From Tissierella simiarum (lineage in GTDB: Bacteria; Bacillota; Clostridia; Tissierellales; Tissierellaceae): a DNA stretch of 64,000 bases. Below the pieces are notes generated by a model, which saw only the letters and a program-made list of their open reading frames with translations, had not been told where the DNA came from and ran no database searches. Shown here one piece after another: positions 1 through 8,895 of this stretch (positions are counted from its first letter, which is position 1; every line of letters begins with the position of its first letter). The DNA lies in the NCBI RefSeq assembly GCF_018917865.1, contig NZ_JAHLPM010000013.1, positions 31,402 through 95,401 of the forward strand, in the 5' to 3' direction. The position numbers were made by a program, and so were the translations under genes.

Positions 1-1
1 T

Positions 2-328
2 TTAGAGAAATTAACAGAAGATACAGGAATAACATCAGGAGATGTAGCAAGAAGGGTAATGGACTTTGGTATGCACTACTGGACTAGTCACCATCCATAT
101 TATATTCCAGAACCTATAACTCTAGAGCCTACAGAATCAACTTCCAAAGAGGATCTAGATGAATATATAGCTACATTACACCATATATTTGATGAAGCCT
201 ATGAAAATCCTGAAATTATTCAAGGAGCACCTCATAGAAGTACAATACATCAAGTAGATGAATCTAGTTTTGATGACCCAGAGAAATGGGCACCTACTTG
301 GAGGGTTTATTTAAGAAAAACTAAGTAG
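2..328 (+). CDS. gcvPB: Glycine dehydrogenase (decarboxylating) subunit 2-like protein, 3' end only
   Basis: The reading frame is open from the first bases of the window, so this is the last 108 residues of a longer protein. The segment with LEPTES followed by SKEDLDEYI, then the APH tripeptide, matches the C-terminal end of the PLP-dependent P protein of the glycine cleavage system, which decarboxylates glycine and passes the aminomethyl group to the lipoyl H protein. The stretch usually written GxHAPT...FP is different here (GMHYWTSHHPYYIPEP), so this may be a divergent paralogue rather than the housekeeping subunit. The N-terminal part and the PLP lysine lie outside the window. An NAD-kinase-like gene follows 21 bp downstream, probably in the same transcript. 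Confidence 0.75.
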   Translation, partial: LEKLTEDTGITSGDVARRVMDFGMHYWTSHHPYYIPEPITLEPTESTSKEDLDEYIATLHHIFDEAYENPEIIQGAPHRSTIHQVDESSFDDPEKWAPTWRVYLRKTK

Positions 329-349
329 ATTAATAATGGAAGTGATAAA

Positions 350-1465
350 ATGAAAAAAGTAGGATTAATAATAAATCCAGTAGCGGGCATGGGTGGTAGA
401 GTGGGACTTAAAGGAACGGATGGCGTCAATATACTTAGAAAAGCTATAAAACTAGGGGCTATGAAAGAAGCCCCTAGAAAGGCCCTTAGAGGAATAGAGA
501 GGTTGTTACCTATAAAAGATGACATAATAATACTTACTTGTTCTGGGGATATGGGAGAAGATCAGTGTAAGGGGTTAGGCTTTAATGTAAGAGTTATCTT
601 AGAATCGTCAGGAAATACTACTTCTCGAGAAACCATGATAGGGGCTAGTATAATGGAAGAAAAGAAAGTAGAATTACTTATTTTTGTAGGAGGAGATGGA
701 ACGGCTAGAGATATTTATAAGGGAGTTGGAAATAGAATAGTGACTCTGGGTATTCCAGCAGGAGTAAAAATTCATTCTCCTGTCTATGCTAATACACCAG
801 AAAAGGCAGGGGATTTAGCGTTATTATATTTAAAGGGTGAAAATTTTGTAGTCAAAGAAGAAGAAGTAATAGATATTGATGAAGAAGCTTTTAGAAAAAA
901 TGAAGTTAGAACTAGACTATTTGGATATTTAAAAGTTCCTTATAAAAAAGAATATCTACAAAATAAAAAAGCTCCTACACCGTTAAAAGAAGAAGAAAAT
1001 CAGAAAGCTATAGCTTTGGACATTATAGATAATATGATAGATGGGGTATATTATATTATTGGACCGGGAACTACGACTAGAGCAATTATGGAAGGCTTAA
1101 ATCTACCCTACACATTACTAGGTGTAGATATTATTAAAGATAAAAAGCTTATTAAATCGGATTGTAGTGAAAAAGATATCTTACAAATAGTAAGTAATAG
1201 TAAAAGTAAGCTTATAATAACGCCTACTGGAGGGCAAGGCTATCTTCTAGGAAGAGGAAACCAGCAAATAAGCGATAAAGTAATTAAAAAAATAGAAAAA
1301 GAAAATATATATATAATTTCTTCCAATAGAAAAATAGTAGAACTAGGAGGAAAACCTCTCTTAATTTACACAGGAGATAAGGATATAGATCTAATGTTAG
1401 AAGGATATTACAGAGTTAAGGTCGGATATGGAATAGATATTATGTACAGGGTTTCAAAAGGATAA
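350..1465 (+). CDS. ATP-NAD kinase family protein (AcoX-like)
   Basis: A 371-residue protein with the NAD-kinase signature GGDGTARD at about residue 105 and a preceding INPVAGMGG motif near the N-terminus. This places it in the NAD-kinase/diacylglycerol-kinase fold superfamily, in the AcoX-like branch (COG3199) rather than the housekeeping NadK, which is shorter. The C-terminal half carries further glycine-rich stretches (GPGTTTRAIMEG and TPTGGQGYLLGRG) typical of this branch. The substrate is not established; AcoX-type proteins lie beside acetoin or glycine catabolic genes. It starts 21 bp after the glycine dehydrogenase-like gene with a purine-rich ribosome site (GGAAGTG), so co-transcription is likely. 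No membrane segment is seen. Confidence 0.8.
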   Translation: MKKVGLIINPVAGMGGRVGLKGTDGVNILRKAIKLGAMKEAPRKALRGIERLLPIKDDIIILTCSGDMGEDQCKGLGFNVRVILESSGNTTSRETMIGASIMEEKKVELLIFVGGDGTARDIYKGVGNRIVTLGIPAGVKIHSPVYANTPEKAGDLALLYLKGENFVVKEEEVIDIDEEAFRKNEVRTRLFGYLKVPYKKEYLQNKKAPTPLKEEENQKAIALDIIDNMIDGVYYIIGPGTTTRAIMEGLNLPYTLLGVDIIKDKKLIKSDCSEKDILQIVSNSKSKLIITPTGGQGYLLGRGNQQISDKVIKKIEKENIYIISSNRKIVELGGKPLLIYTGDKDIDLMLEGYYRVKVGYGIDIMYRVSKG

Positions 1466-1569
1466 CCTGTGTATTAATACAAAGAATTTACAGAACATTC
1501 TAACTTCAAGGGCGGCATAAGAAAATTTAAGAAATAGTATCAAAACTCAAATAATGAGAAGGTTGTAAA

Positions 1570-1758
1570 ATGGCACTAATAAAACTTACACCTATATTTT
1601 TATTAGCAGGATTGATGATTTCTGGAATGGATTTAGTTATAGGGGCATCTTTGGCTACAATTTATGCAGCTATGGTGGCTGGAGTTACGGAAAAACAAAA
1701 GTATAATGAATTATGGATAAATGGAGCTTATAAAAAATTTTATAGAATTTTAGAATAA
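1570..1758 (+). CDS. Small membrane protein, possible N-terminal remnant of a permease
   Basis: A 62-residue reading frame with one or two hydrophobic stretches (roughly residues 5-20 and 22-40), then a charged tail with TEKQKYNE. A plausible ribosome site (GAAGG) precedes the ATG, and an intrinsic terminator follows directly. The DLVIGASLATIYAA...TEKQK pattern reminds me of the first helices of large Na+/H+ antiporter-type permeases, so it could be the stump of a truncated transporter. It could also be a genuine small membrane protein. I do not recognise it with certainty and give no function. Confidence 0.4.
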   Translation: MALIKLTPIFLLAGLMISGMDLVIGASLATIYAAMVAGVTEKQKYNELWINGAYKKFYRILE

Positions 1759-1762
1759 TAAG

Positions 1763-1790
1763 GTGGCTAGGCTAATCCTAGCCACTTTAA
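1763..1790 (+). terminator. Intrinsic terminator after the small membrane ORF
   Basis: A perfect 9-bp stem (GTGGCTAGG / CCTAGCCAC) with a 5-nt loop follows the stop codon closely and is followed by a short T-rich stretch. It separates the glycine dehydrogenase/NAD-kinase-like transcript from the peroxiredoxin gene. Confidence 0.75.
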
Positions 1791-1925
1791 TAATTATATT
1801 GAAAAAAGTTATAAATGATAATTAATATCAAATGAAATGTTTAAAAAGAATATAATTGGATATATATAAAATAGTTAACTGATGAATATCAAAAATAAAA
1901 AACATTAAAATATAGGAGGTAAATT

Positions 1926-2447
1926 ATGGATAGAATAGTAGGAAGAAAAGCACCTGACTTTACAATGGCAGCATGTAAAGGAGATGGTAGCGACTTTACA
2001 CAAGTTAGTTTAAAGGACTATGAAGGAAAGTGGTTAGTAATGTTCTTTTATCCACTAGACTTTACTTTTGTATGTCCAACTGAAATTACAGGATATAGTA
2101 AGAGAGTTGAAGACTTTAAGAAAGAAGGAGCAGAAGTACTTGCAGTAAGTGTTGATAGTGAACATTCACATAAGGCATGGATTAATTCAAGCCTTGGAAA
2201 GATTAACTTCCCAATTGCTTCTGACATGACAAAGCAAGTATCTAATAACTTTGGAGTACTTCTAGAAGATCAAGGAGTTGCTTTAAGGGGACTATTTATT
2301 ATAGACCCAGAAGGAGTAGTTAGATATTCAGTAATCCATGACCTTAATGTAGGAAGAAGTGTTGATGAAACACTAAGAGTACTTAAGGCATTAAAGACTG
2401 GCGGACTTTGCCCAGTAAACTGGGATGAAGGCGAAGATTTACTATAA
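1926..2447 (+). CDS. 2-Cys peroxiredoxin (AhpC/Prx1 type)
   Basis: A 173-residue peroxiredoxin. The peroxidatic cysteine lies in FTFVCPTE at about residue 49, within the usual Pxxx(T/S)xxC context, and the resolving cysteine in GLCPVNW near residue 158, as in typical 2-Cys enzymes that form dimers. It reduces hydrogen peroxide and organic peroxides in the cytoplasm using an AhpF- or thioredoxin-type reductant that is not encoded in this window. A consensus AGGAGG ribosome site lies 6 nt before the ATG, and a terminator follows the stop. It is monocistronic, bounded by terminators on both sides. In an anaerobe it probably belongs to oxygen-stress defence, like the superoxide reductase at 18.1 kb. 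Confidence 0.95.
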   Translation: MDRIVGRKAPDFTMAACKGDGSDFTQVSLKDYEGKWLVMFFYPLDFTFVCPTEITGYSKRVEDFKKEGAEVLAVSVDSEHSHKAWINSSLGKINFPIASDMTKQVSNNFGVLLEDQGVALRGLFIIDPEGVVRYSVIHDLNVGRSVDETLRVLKALKTGGLCPVNWDEGEDLL

Positions 2448-2452
2448 AAATT

Positions 2453-2477
2453 AGGGGTCGTTAAGGCCCCTTTTTTT
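2453..2477 (+). terminator. Intrinsic terminator of the peroxiredoxin gene
   Basis: A 7-bp GC-rich stem (AGGGGTC / GGCCCCT, one G-U pair) with a short loop followed by a run of seven T residues, 6 nt after the stop codon. Confidence 0.85.
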
Positions 2478-2500
2478 AATTTAGGTTTTAGGAGGATAAT

Positions 2501-3118
2501 ATGGATATAGATAAAATAACGGAAAAAATTAAAAATAGAATTCCTAAACCAATAGATATTAAGCATAATTATGCAGTATTAATACCTCTTATTAATAATA
2601 AAGGTACATGGGAAATTATATATGAAGTAAGAGCTAATAACTTAAAAAGGCAGCCAGGAGAAATATCTTTCCCTGGAGGACAGTTAGAGTCAGATGAGAC
2701 TTATAAAGAAGCAGCTATAAGGGAAACTATAGAAGAATTAAACATTACAAAAGAAAATATAAAAATAATTGGAGAATTAGATTATTTAGTATCTTATGCA
2801 AATATGACTATTCATTGCTTTTTAGCCACAATTAGTGGAATAGATGTGGATAAGATTGAACCAAGTATGGAAGAAGTAGATCATATATTCACAGTTCCTG
2901 TAGATTTCTTTTTAAATAATGAACCTAAAGTTTATTATTTGGATTTGCGAACAACAATAGGTGAAGATTTTCCCTATAATTTAATACCAAATGGAAAGAA
3001 ATATAACTTTAATAAAGGGAAACATTCAGTACATTTTTATAGATATAATAATTATGTTATATGGGGATATACAGCAAAAATGACTAAGCATTTTATAGAT
3101 CTAATAAAAGATTTATAA
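2501..3118 (+). CDS. Nudix hydrolase, CoA pyrophosphatase-like
   Basis: A 205-residue protein with a complete Nudix box: GGQLESDE followed by REtieEL at about residues 58-80, which binds the catalytic divalent metal. Just before it, RANNLKRQPGEISFPGG resembles the motif that marks coenzyme A diphosphatases (YeaB/NUDT7 type), which split CoA or acyl-CoA into 3',5'-ADP and phosphopantetheine. The specificity is inferred from this motif only; other nucleoside-diphosphate-linked substrates are possible. It starts with AGGAGG 6 nt before the ATG and lies alone between the peroxiredoxin terminator and the MutS-like gene. Confidence 0.85.
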   Translation: MDIDKITEKIKNRIPKPIDIKHNYAVLIPLINNKGTWEIIYEVRANNLKRQPGEISFPGGQLESDETYKEAAIRETIEELNITKENIKIIGELDYLVSYANMTIHCFLATISGIDVDKIEPSMEEVDHIFTVPVDFFLNNEPKVYYLDLRTTIGEDFPYNLIPNGKKYNFNKGKHSVHFYRYNNYVIWGYTAKMTKHFIDLIKDL

Positions 3119-3187
3119 TTTAAATACAATATTAGAGGATGATATTGGGAATATAATAGAGTAGATAAATAAGGAGGGATTTATTCA

Positions 3188-4984
3188 ATGGGGGAGGATT
3201 ATTTTAAGGAACAGTTAACTAATGCTATAGAAGAAGAAACATTATTGGATCGAAAATTTAATTTTATCAGCACAGCAAGGCTAGTGGTTTTTATAGCTTT
3301 GCTTATAGCATTTTATATTAGATTTTTTAATAAAAATAAGATAGCTGGTGTCTTTGGATTTGCTTTACTTCTTATTTTCTTTTTTCTTTTGTATTTTCAC
3401 AACAAAGTGGAGGGAGAAAAAGAATATATACAAAGCAAAAAAGTTGTACTAGAAAAATATATTGATCGTTTCAGTAATCAATGGAAAGAGTTTAAAGAAG
3501 ATGGGAGCAAATATTTAACTGAGAAGATACCTCAAACCATTGATTTAGATCTATTTGGAAAAGCATCGTTGTATCAATACATTTGCGTTGCACATACTTC
3601 CTATGGTAGGGATATGTTGGCTAAATCTCTATGTAATTATGAGCCAGATAGAGAAGGTATCCTTCGCCGTCAAGAAGCTGTAAAAGAATTAGTAAGTAAA
3701 AAAGAGTTTTCTATGCATATCCAAACTTTAAGCCATTTACTTGAAAAGGAGCAGAAAATTAATGCAGATAAGGGTATAGAAAAGTTTATTCAATATGGGG
3801 AAGATAAAACAAAGCATTTTCCAAAGTGGATTCGTTTTTTTACTTGGGGGTTGCCAATTATTACTATAATTTTTATTGGTTTATTTGCTATGGGATTATT
3901 ACCATTGTTCAGTATTTATGCTTGTGTAGGATTGCAATTTGGTTTTGCAGTATTAGGAAATAGAAAAAATAAAGAAATTTTAGGTCCTTTATATTCTTTT
4001 AGTAGAAATATTGAAGCTTATCGAAGAATTTTTGAAGCTTTAGAAAAAGAGAAATTTACAAGTGAATATCTAAATATGTGGCAAAAGGAATTAACTAAAG
4101 GGGAAGGAGCAACAAAAGGGATAAAAGCCTTAAATTCTATTGGTGAAGCTGTTAATTTACGATACAGTCCTATAATTTATGCAATTGCTTGTGGAACATT
4201 GATGTGGGATTACCAGTGTGCTGAAGCCTTAGAGTCTTGGAAATCAACTTATGGATCTCATATTAGGAACTGGATGAAAGCAGTAGGAGAAATAGAGTCC
4301 CTCCTTAGTCTTGGAGTTATATGTTCTGTAAAAGATAATTATAGCTTTCCATCTATAACTCAAAGCCACATTCCAAGGTTTAAGGCTGAAGAAATATTTC
4401 ATCCTTTAATTAATGAAAAACAAGTAGTCGCTAATTCACTAGAATTACAAGCTCAAACCTGTATTATAACTGGTTCAAATATGTCAGGTAAAACTACATT
4501 TTTACGTAGTATAGGTGTCAATATGGCATTAGCTTATGCAGGAGGACCTGTTTGTGCTAAAAATTTTGAAACTACTTGTATGGCACTATTTACCTCTATG
4601 CGTATACAGGATGATGTAAGTCAGGGGATATCCACATTCTATGCAGAGTTACTTAGAATTAAAACTATGGTACAATATAGTGTATACAAACGTCCAATGC
4701 TATTATTGATTGATGAGATTTTTAAAGGAACAAATTCAGCAGATCGAATCATTGGAGCGAAAGAAACCATTAAAAAGCTATCACAGTCTTGGATTATTAG
4801 TATGATTTCAACCCATGATTTTGAACTATGTGAACTATCAGATAACGAAGATGTGAGAGCAGTAAATTATCATTTTTCAGAGTACTATATAGATGATGAA
4901 ATTCACTTTGATTACATAATAAAAAAAGGACGTTGTGAGACAACAAATGCAAAACATTTAATGCGTATGGCAGGGATTTTATAA
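3188..4984 (+). CDS. Membrane-anchored MutS-family ATPase
   Basis: A 598-residue protein with the MutS C-terminal ATPase domain: Walker A GSNMSGKTT near residue 430, Walker B LLLIDEIFKGTN near residue 505, and the STHD switch motif. It lacks the N-terminal mismatch-recognition domain (no FxE motif seen). Instead it carries two hydrophobic segments near residues 28-70 and another pair near residues 215-250, so it is probably anchored in the membrane. This architecture is found as 'MutS-related protein' in many Firmicutes; its function is unknown and it should not be taken as mismatch-repair MutS. AAGGAGG lies 9-10 nt before the ATG. A strong terminator follows. Confidence 0.85.
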   Translation: MGEDYFKEQLTNAIEEETLLDRKFNFISTARLVVFIALLIAFYIRFFNKNKIAGVFGFALLLIFFFLLYFHNKVEGEKEYIQSKKVVLEKYIDRFSNQWKEFKEDGSKYLTEKIPQTIDLDLFGKASLYQYICVAHTSYGRDMLAKSLCNYEPDREGILRRQEAVKELVSKKEFSMHIQTLSHLLEKEQKINADKGIEKFIQYGEDKTKHFPKWIRFFTWGLPIITIIFIGLFAMGLLPLFSIYACVGLQFGFAVLGNRKNKEILGPLYSFSRNIEAYRRIFEALEKEKFTSEYLNMWQKELTKGEGATKGIKALNSIGEAVNLRYSPIIYAIACGTLMWDYQCAEALESWKSTYGSHIRNWMKAVGEIESLLSLGVICSVKDNYSFPSITQSHIPRFKAEEIFHPLINEKQVVANSLELQAQTCIITGSNMSGKTTFLRSIGVNMALAYAGGPVCAKNFETTCMALFTSMRIQDDVSQGISTFYAELLRIKTMVQYSVYKRPMLLLIDEIFKGTNSADRIIGAKETIKKLSQSWIISMISTHDFELCELSDNEDVRAVNYHFSEYYIDDEIHFDYIIKKGRCETTNAKHLMRMAGIL

Positions 4985-4992
4985 AGCAAATA

Positions 4993-5043
4993 AAATCCAG
5001 TACTGATGACTTGTTATAGTTATTAGTACTGGATTTATTTTTT
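4993..5043 (+). terminator. Intrinsic terminator after the MutS-like gene
   Basis: A 12-bp perfect inverted repeat (AAATCCAGTACT / AGTACTGGATTT) with a 20-nt loop is followed by a T-rich run. It lies 8 nt after the stop codon. Confidence 0.8.
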
Positions 5044-5090
5044 ATTAAAAAATTTTTTTAATTTCGTAAGAATATTATTAGATATATCTA

Positions 5091-5140
5091 TTAAATGGGA
5101 ATAAAGACCTAGGTGGTTGTGGGTCTTCATTCCTATTTAA
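5091..5140. repeat. Long imperfect hairpin in the gap before the chemoreceptor gene
   Basis: Two 19-nt arms (5091-5109 and 5122-5140) are complementary except for two positions that can form G-U pairs, with a 12-nt loop. No T tract follows, so it is not an ordinary terminator. The rest of the 311-bp gap 4985-5295 holds the terminator above and AT-rich sequence in which I see no gene. Confidence 0.55.
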
Positions 5141-5295
5141 TGAGACCGCTAAAGAGAAAGAATATAAAAATAAAGGACTTTTTAGAAACATCTAGAATTT
5201 TATAATAAAATGTATAATTTTAGGGAAAACCACATAATTTGAAGTAAATAAGGACTAGTATTTTAATTAGCAAGATGGTTGAAAGGGGACATAAG

Positions 5296-6987
5296 ATGAG
5301 CAAATTAGGTATTAAGATTTTAAAAATTGTAAGTTTAATAGTGGTTGTTTGCATAAGTTTTATAGCTTTAGGTAATTTTTTAATTTTCCAATTGGTAAAT
5401 AAAGATTTAAAAGAAGAAGCAGAAGAGCTAGTTGTAGAATTACAGACGGTAATCAATGGTAACGAGTTGGAAAAAATAAAAAAAGAAAGGACTATAGAAG
5501 AATTAGAGTATGTAAAGATTCAAAGATTTTTAGTCAATTTAAGAAATAGTAAGCAAATAAAATATGTGTACACTTTAGGTAGAAAAGAAGATGGAACCAT
5601 TGAAATGTTAGTAGATGGAAATTTATCTAATCCAATACCTATAGGAGAAAAATACGAAACTAATTACGCATTAGAAAAAGCCTTCAATGGAGAAGTAAAG
5701 TCAACTAATCGATCTTTTTCAGATGAACATGAAAATTTTTTATCTGCTTATGCTCCTATAAAAAATTCATCAGGGGAAGTTATTGGAGTAGTAGGCTGTG
5801 ATAAAGATATTTCTAGCTTTATTGCCATTAAGTCTAGAATACTATTATCTGTAATTATTACAAGTTTAATAGTGATAGTCGTTACAATTATTCTAGGACT
5901 GAAATTTTCCAAAAAGATATCCCATAATGTTAAAGAAATTAAAAGAGTATTAGATATTATGGGAGAAGGTGACTTTACAGTACCTTTGGAAATTATAAGT
6001 AAAGACGAAATAGAAGAAATAGGAAAATCTATAGATAATCTTAGAATAAAAACTGCTGCTGTTTTCAGTGACATACATACCATATGTAGTGAAACTTTAC
6101 AATATAATGAAAACTTATTATCCATATCAGAAGAGATGTCCGCTTCATCACAAGAAGTAGCCGCATCCATTGAAGAAATGGCAGATGGAACAAATTCTCA
6201 AGCCTCAGAGATGTCTGAGATGACTAATACTATCAGCCATTTTGGGAAAAGTCTAGATAATGTTGTTCGAATAGTTGAAGAGGTATCTAATAAAGTCGAC
6301 ATTATAAATAGAGGGGTAGCTGTCAGTAATGAAGATTTATCGACTTTGGAAACCTCTACCAAGGATATTAATGAAGTATTTATAGAGGTAAAAGATAGAA
6401 TTAAAGGGTTAGGTAATAATTTAAATCAAATAAATGAAATATCAGACTTTATTAATTCTATAGCAGAACAAACAAATTTGCTAGCATTAAATGCAGCTAT
6501 AGAAGCAGCTAGAGCAGGAGAAGCAGGAAAAGGTTTTTCTGTGGTAGCTGATGAAATAAGAAAGTTAGCAGAACAATCTAAGGATTCATCTATAAGAATT
6601 AACAATATTTCAAAAAATGTTATTAAAGAAAGTGAAGTAGTTGTTAATACTTCAGAGAATATGAATGAAAAACTAATGCAACAAATATCAATAATTAATA
6701 ATTCTCTTAGTTCTTATAAGGATATAATTAATAGTATTGAAGATATATTGCCAAATATACAGGAAGTAAATTTCAATATAGGTAAATTAAATGAAGATAA
6801 GGTACATATAATGAGTAACATAGAAAATACAACTGCTGTAGCAGAAGAAGTATCAGCTTCATCCCAACAAATAGCTGCTGCAACAGAAGAACTAAATGTA
6901 TCTAGTGAAGAAGTAGCTAAATCTGCTGCTAATTTAAATGATAGAGCTAAGAAACTTGTAGATTCTATAATGTATTTTAGGATATAA
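5296..6987 (+). CDS. Methyl-accepting chemotaxis protein with extracellular sensor
   Basis: A 563-residue transmembrane chemoreceptor. It has a first membrane helix (about residues 5-30), an extracytoplasmic sensor region (about 30-180, with a Cache-like [18 protein letters not shown] segment), a second helix (about 182-205), a HAMP linker and the methyl-accepting coiled coil. The conserved hairpin tip, [19 protein letters not shown], lies near residue 390 and contacts CheA and CheW. The ligand is unknown. I place the start at 5296, because GAAAGGGG precedes that ATG at proper spacing; an upstream in-frame ATG at 5275 has no ribosome site. No che gene is in the window. The gene ends in a bidirectional terminator. 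Confidence 0.93.
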   Translation: MSKLGIKILKIVSLIVVVCISFIALGNFLIFQLVNKDLKEEAEELVVELQTVINGNELEKIKKERTIEELEYVKIQRFLVNLRNSKQIKYVYTLGRKEDGTIEMLVDGNLSNPIPIGEKYETNYALEKAFNGEVKSTNRSFSDEHENFLSAYAPIKNSSGEVIGVVGCDKDISSFIAIKSRILLSVIITSLIVIVVTIILGLKFSKKISHNVKEIKRVLDIMGEGDFTVPLEIISKDEIEEIGKSIDNLRIKTAAVFSDIHTICSETLQYNENLLSISEEMSASSQEVAASIEEMADGTNSQASEMSEMTNTISHFGKSLDNVVRIVEEVSNKVDIINRGVAVSNEDLSTLETSTKDINEVFIEVKDRIKGLGNNLNQINEISDFINSIAEQTNLLALNAAIEAARAGEAGKGFSVVADEIRKLAEQSKDSSIRINNISKNVIKESEVVVNTSENMNEKLMQQISIINNSLSSYKDIINSIEDILPNIQEVNFNIGKLNEDKVHIMSNIENTTAVAEEVSASSQQIAAATEELNVSSEEVAKSAANLNDRAKKLVDSIMYFRI

Positions 6988-6988
6988 G

Positions 6989-7026
6989 AAAACCCTATTA
7001 GAAGTTTTTCTAATAGGGTTTTTTAT
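6989..7026. terminator. Bidirectional terminator between the chemoreceptor and MATE genes
   Basis: A perfect 15-bp stem (AAAACCCTATTAGAA and its complement) with a 4-nt loop. A T run follows on the plus strand, and the A-rich left flank gives a T run on the minus strand. It serves two convergent genes. Confidence 0.85.
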
Positions 7027-8423
7027 CTTTCCTCTATAATATTGTTTAGATTATTTAATTTTGTTTCCGTATTAAGGTTTTTTAGACTCTTTGCTAATAA
7101 AGTTCCAGTAATAATAGAAGCAATTAAGTCAGAAACAGGAGCCGCCATCCATACCCCAGTTAATTCAAATAATTTAGGAAAAATTAAAAGGGCTGGAATT
7201 AAAATTAATACTTGTCTAGATAGACTTAATAGCATAGCATGTTTTGGTTTACCCGTAGCTTGGAAGTAATTAGAACTAACAATTTGAAATCCTATTATTG
7301 GCAACATAGCTAAATAGATTCTTAAACCTTTTACGGCAACATTTAATATTTCAGCCAACTCTTGCTCATCGCTTATAAATATTTTTATGATCTGTTTTGG
7401 GAAGGCTTGTGTCAAAATAAATCCAACTAATGAAATAACGGTAGCACCCATAATGGCTAATTTTAAAGTCTTTTTAACTCTATCATAGTTTTTAGCACCA
7501 TAGTTGAATCCTATAATAGGTTGGGAGCCTTGGTTAATACCGAATATAGGCATTAAAACCATCATAGAAATACTTTGAATAACTCCCATACTAGAAGTAG
7601 CCACATCTCCACCATAATTCTTTAAATTATTATTTAATAGGACCGTAACCATACTTGCTGCCAATTGCATACTGAAAGGTGCAAAGCCTATAGTAACAAT
7701 ATTTTTTACTATGTCTGTTCTCAATTTTAAGTTTTGTTTTCTTATTCTCAATATACTTGTATTTCCAATAAAATATTTCATAACCCAAATTGCAGAAACA
7801 CCTTGAGAAATAATAGTAGCTAAAGCTGCACCTTTTATTCCCATATCAAATATAAAAATAAATATTGGATCTAAAATAGTGTTAAGTATAGCACCTATAA
7901 GCATAGTTATCATAGCAATTTTAGGGCTGCCTTCACCACGTATAAAGTTGTTCATACCAAAACCTATAGCCTGTAGAGGAGCTCCAATTAATATAATTTT
8001 CATATAATCAACAGCATAAGGCAATATAGTTTCGCTGGCACCGAAGGCTCTAAGTAAGGGTTCTAATAATAATAAACCTAATATACTAATGATAACAGAT
8101 ATGCCAACTAAAAGTATAAAAGAGTTACCTAGAATTTTTTCTGCTTCATCCTTCTTTTTTTCTCCTAATCTAATAGATACAACAGTATTTCCTCCAATTC
8201 CTATTAGCATACTAAAAGCCATTAGTATTAAAGAAATAGGATATCCTACAAATATACCTCCAATAGCTAGATTTCCTACACCTTGACCAATAAAAATTCT
8301 ATCAACAATATTATAGAGTGCATTAACCATCATACCTATAATAGCAGGTATAGAGAATTTCATTAAAAGTTTTCCAATATCTTCTTCAGCTAACATTTTT
8401 GAATTGTTCGTATGTTTATCCAT
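7023..8423 (-). CDS. MATE-family multidrug/cation efflux transporter
   Basis: A 466-residue polytopic membrane protein with about twelve hydrophobic segments, in the MATE/NorM exporter family. Family features include the early PAIIGMMVNALYNIVDRIFIG stretch and, after the half-way point, NQGSQPIIGFNYGA, which matches the family's QGxQPxxG(F/Y)NYGA element. It would export cationic drugs or dyes in exchange for Na+ or H+. I choose the ATG at 8423 because TAGGTG lies 6 nt upstream; a GTG at 8432 is less well placed. Its first 8 nt overlap the end of the MarR-family gene, so the two are translationally coupled and probably regulated together. Confidence 0.93.
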   Translation of the reverse strand: MDKHTNNSKMLAEEDIGKLLMKFSIPAIIGMMVNALYNIVDRIFIGQGVGNLAIGGIFVGYPISLILMAFSMLIGIGGNTVVSIRLGEKKKDEAEKILGNSFILLVGISVIISILGLLLLEPLLRAFGASETILPYAVDYMKIILIGAPLQAIGFGMNNFIRGEGSPKIAMITMLIGAILNTILDPIFIFIFDMGIKGAALATIISQGVSAIWVMKYFIGNTSILRIRKQNLKLRTDIVKNIVTIGFAPFSMQLAASMVTVLLNNNLKNYGGDVATSSMGVIQSISMMVLMPIFGINQGSQPIIGFNYGAKNYDRVKKTLKLAIMGATVISLVGFILTQAFPKQIIKIFISDEQELAEILNVAVKGLRIYLAMLPIIGFQIVSSNYFQATGKPKHAMLLSLSRQVLILIPALLIFPKLFELTGVWMAAPVSDLIASIITGTLLAKSLKNLNTETKLNNLNNIIEER

Positions 8424-8874
8424 TTTTTTCACCTACCTTATCTAATATGCTTACAACGTTCTTTAAACTCTCTCTTAAAATTTGGATTTCTTCTTCAGTA
8501 AGAGGTTTAAGCACTTCTTGAATCTGTGATAATACTTTCTCTTCAATTTTTCGGTAATATCCCTCACCTTCTTTAGATAGTTGAACTATAACTTTTCTTT
8601 TATCTAAAGGATCATTTTCTCTTTTAACAAGACCCATATCCTCTAGAGAATTTAGTAAAGTGGTTAAACTGCCTTTCTCCATATTAATACATTTTCCCAA
8701 ATCTGTAGGAATTATAGATTTATTTCTACCAATAATCGTAATGGCTCTAATTTGATTTTTATTACAATTATATTTATCATCTGAACCCCTACGGAAGAAA
8801 GAACTAAAGTTTTTATGAAACTGTGAAGAAAATTTTATTAAATAAAATTTTATTTCTTCAATATCCCTTGGCAT
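8416..8874 (-). CDS. MarR-family transcriptional regulator
   Basis: A 152-residue winged-helix regulator. The central region has the MarR DNA-binding pattern: a GKCINMEKGSLTTLLNSLEDMGLVKR recognition unit, then the wing with DPLDKRKVIVQLSKEG. It probably represses itself and the MATE exporter downstream, releasing DNA when a drug or phenolic ligand binds; this is inferred from the family and from the overlap with the transporter gene. The start is the ATG at 8874, preceded by TAGGTG at 6-nt spacing; an upstream GTG at 8883 overlaps that ribosome site. A 16-bp palindrome covers its promoter. Confidence 0.92.
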   Translation of the reverse strand: MPRDIEEIKFYLIKFSSQFHKNFSSFFRRGSDDKYNCNKNQIRAITIIGRNKSIIPTDLGKCINMEKGSLTTLLNSLEDMGLVKRENDPLDKRKVIVQLSKEGEGYYRKIEEKVLSQIQEVLKPLTEEEIQILRESLKNVVSILDKVGEKNG

Positions 8875-8895
8875 ATATATCACCTACATAAAAAA

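Noticed and set aside
1805..1835. Possible PerR or Fur box (TGATA-ATTAA-TATCA) upstream of the peroxiredoxin gene
   Set aside because: The palindrome is only five bases per arm, and agreement with PerR or Fur consensus is poor; AT-rich sequence produces such matches by chance.
3188..4984. Calling this gene mutS or mutS2
   Set aside because: It lacks the mismatch-recognition domain and the Smr domain and has membrane helices, so neither name applies.
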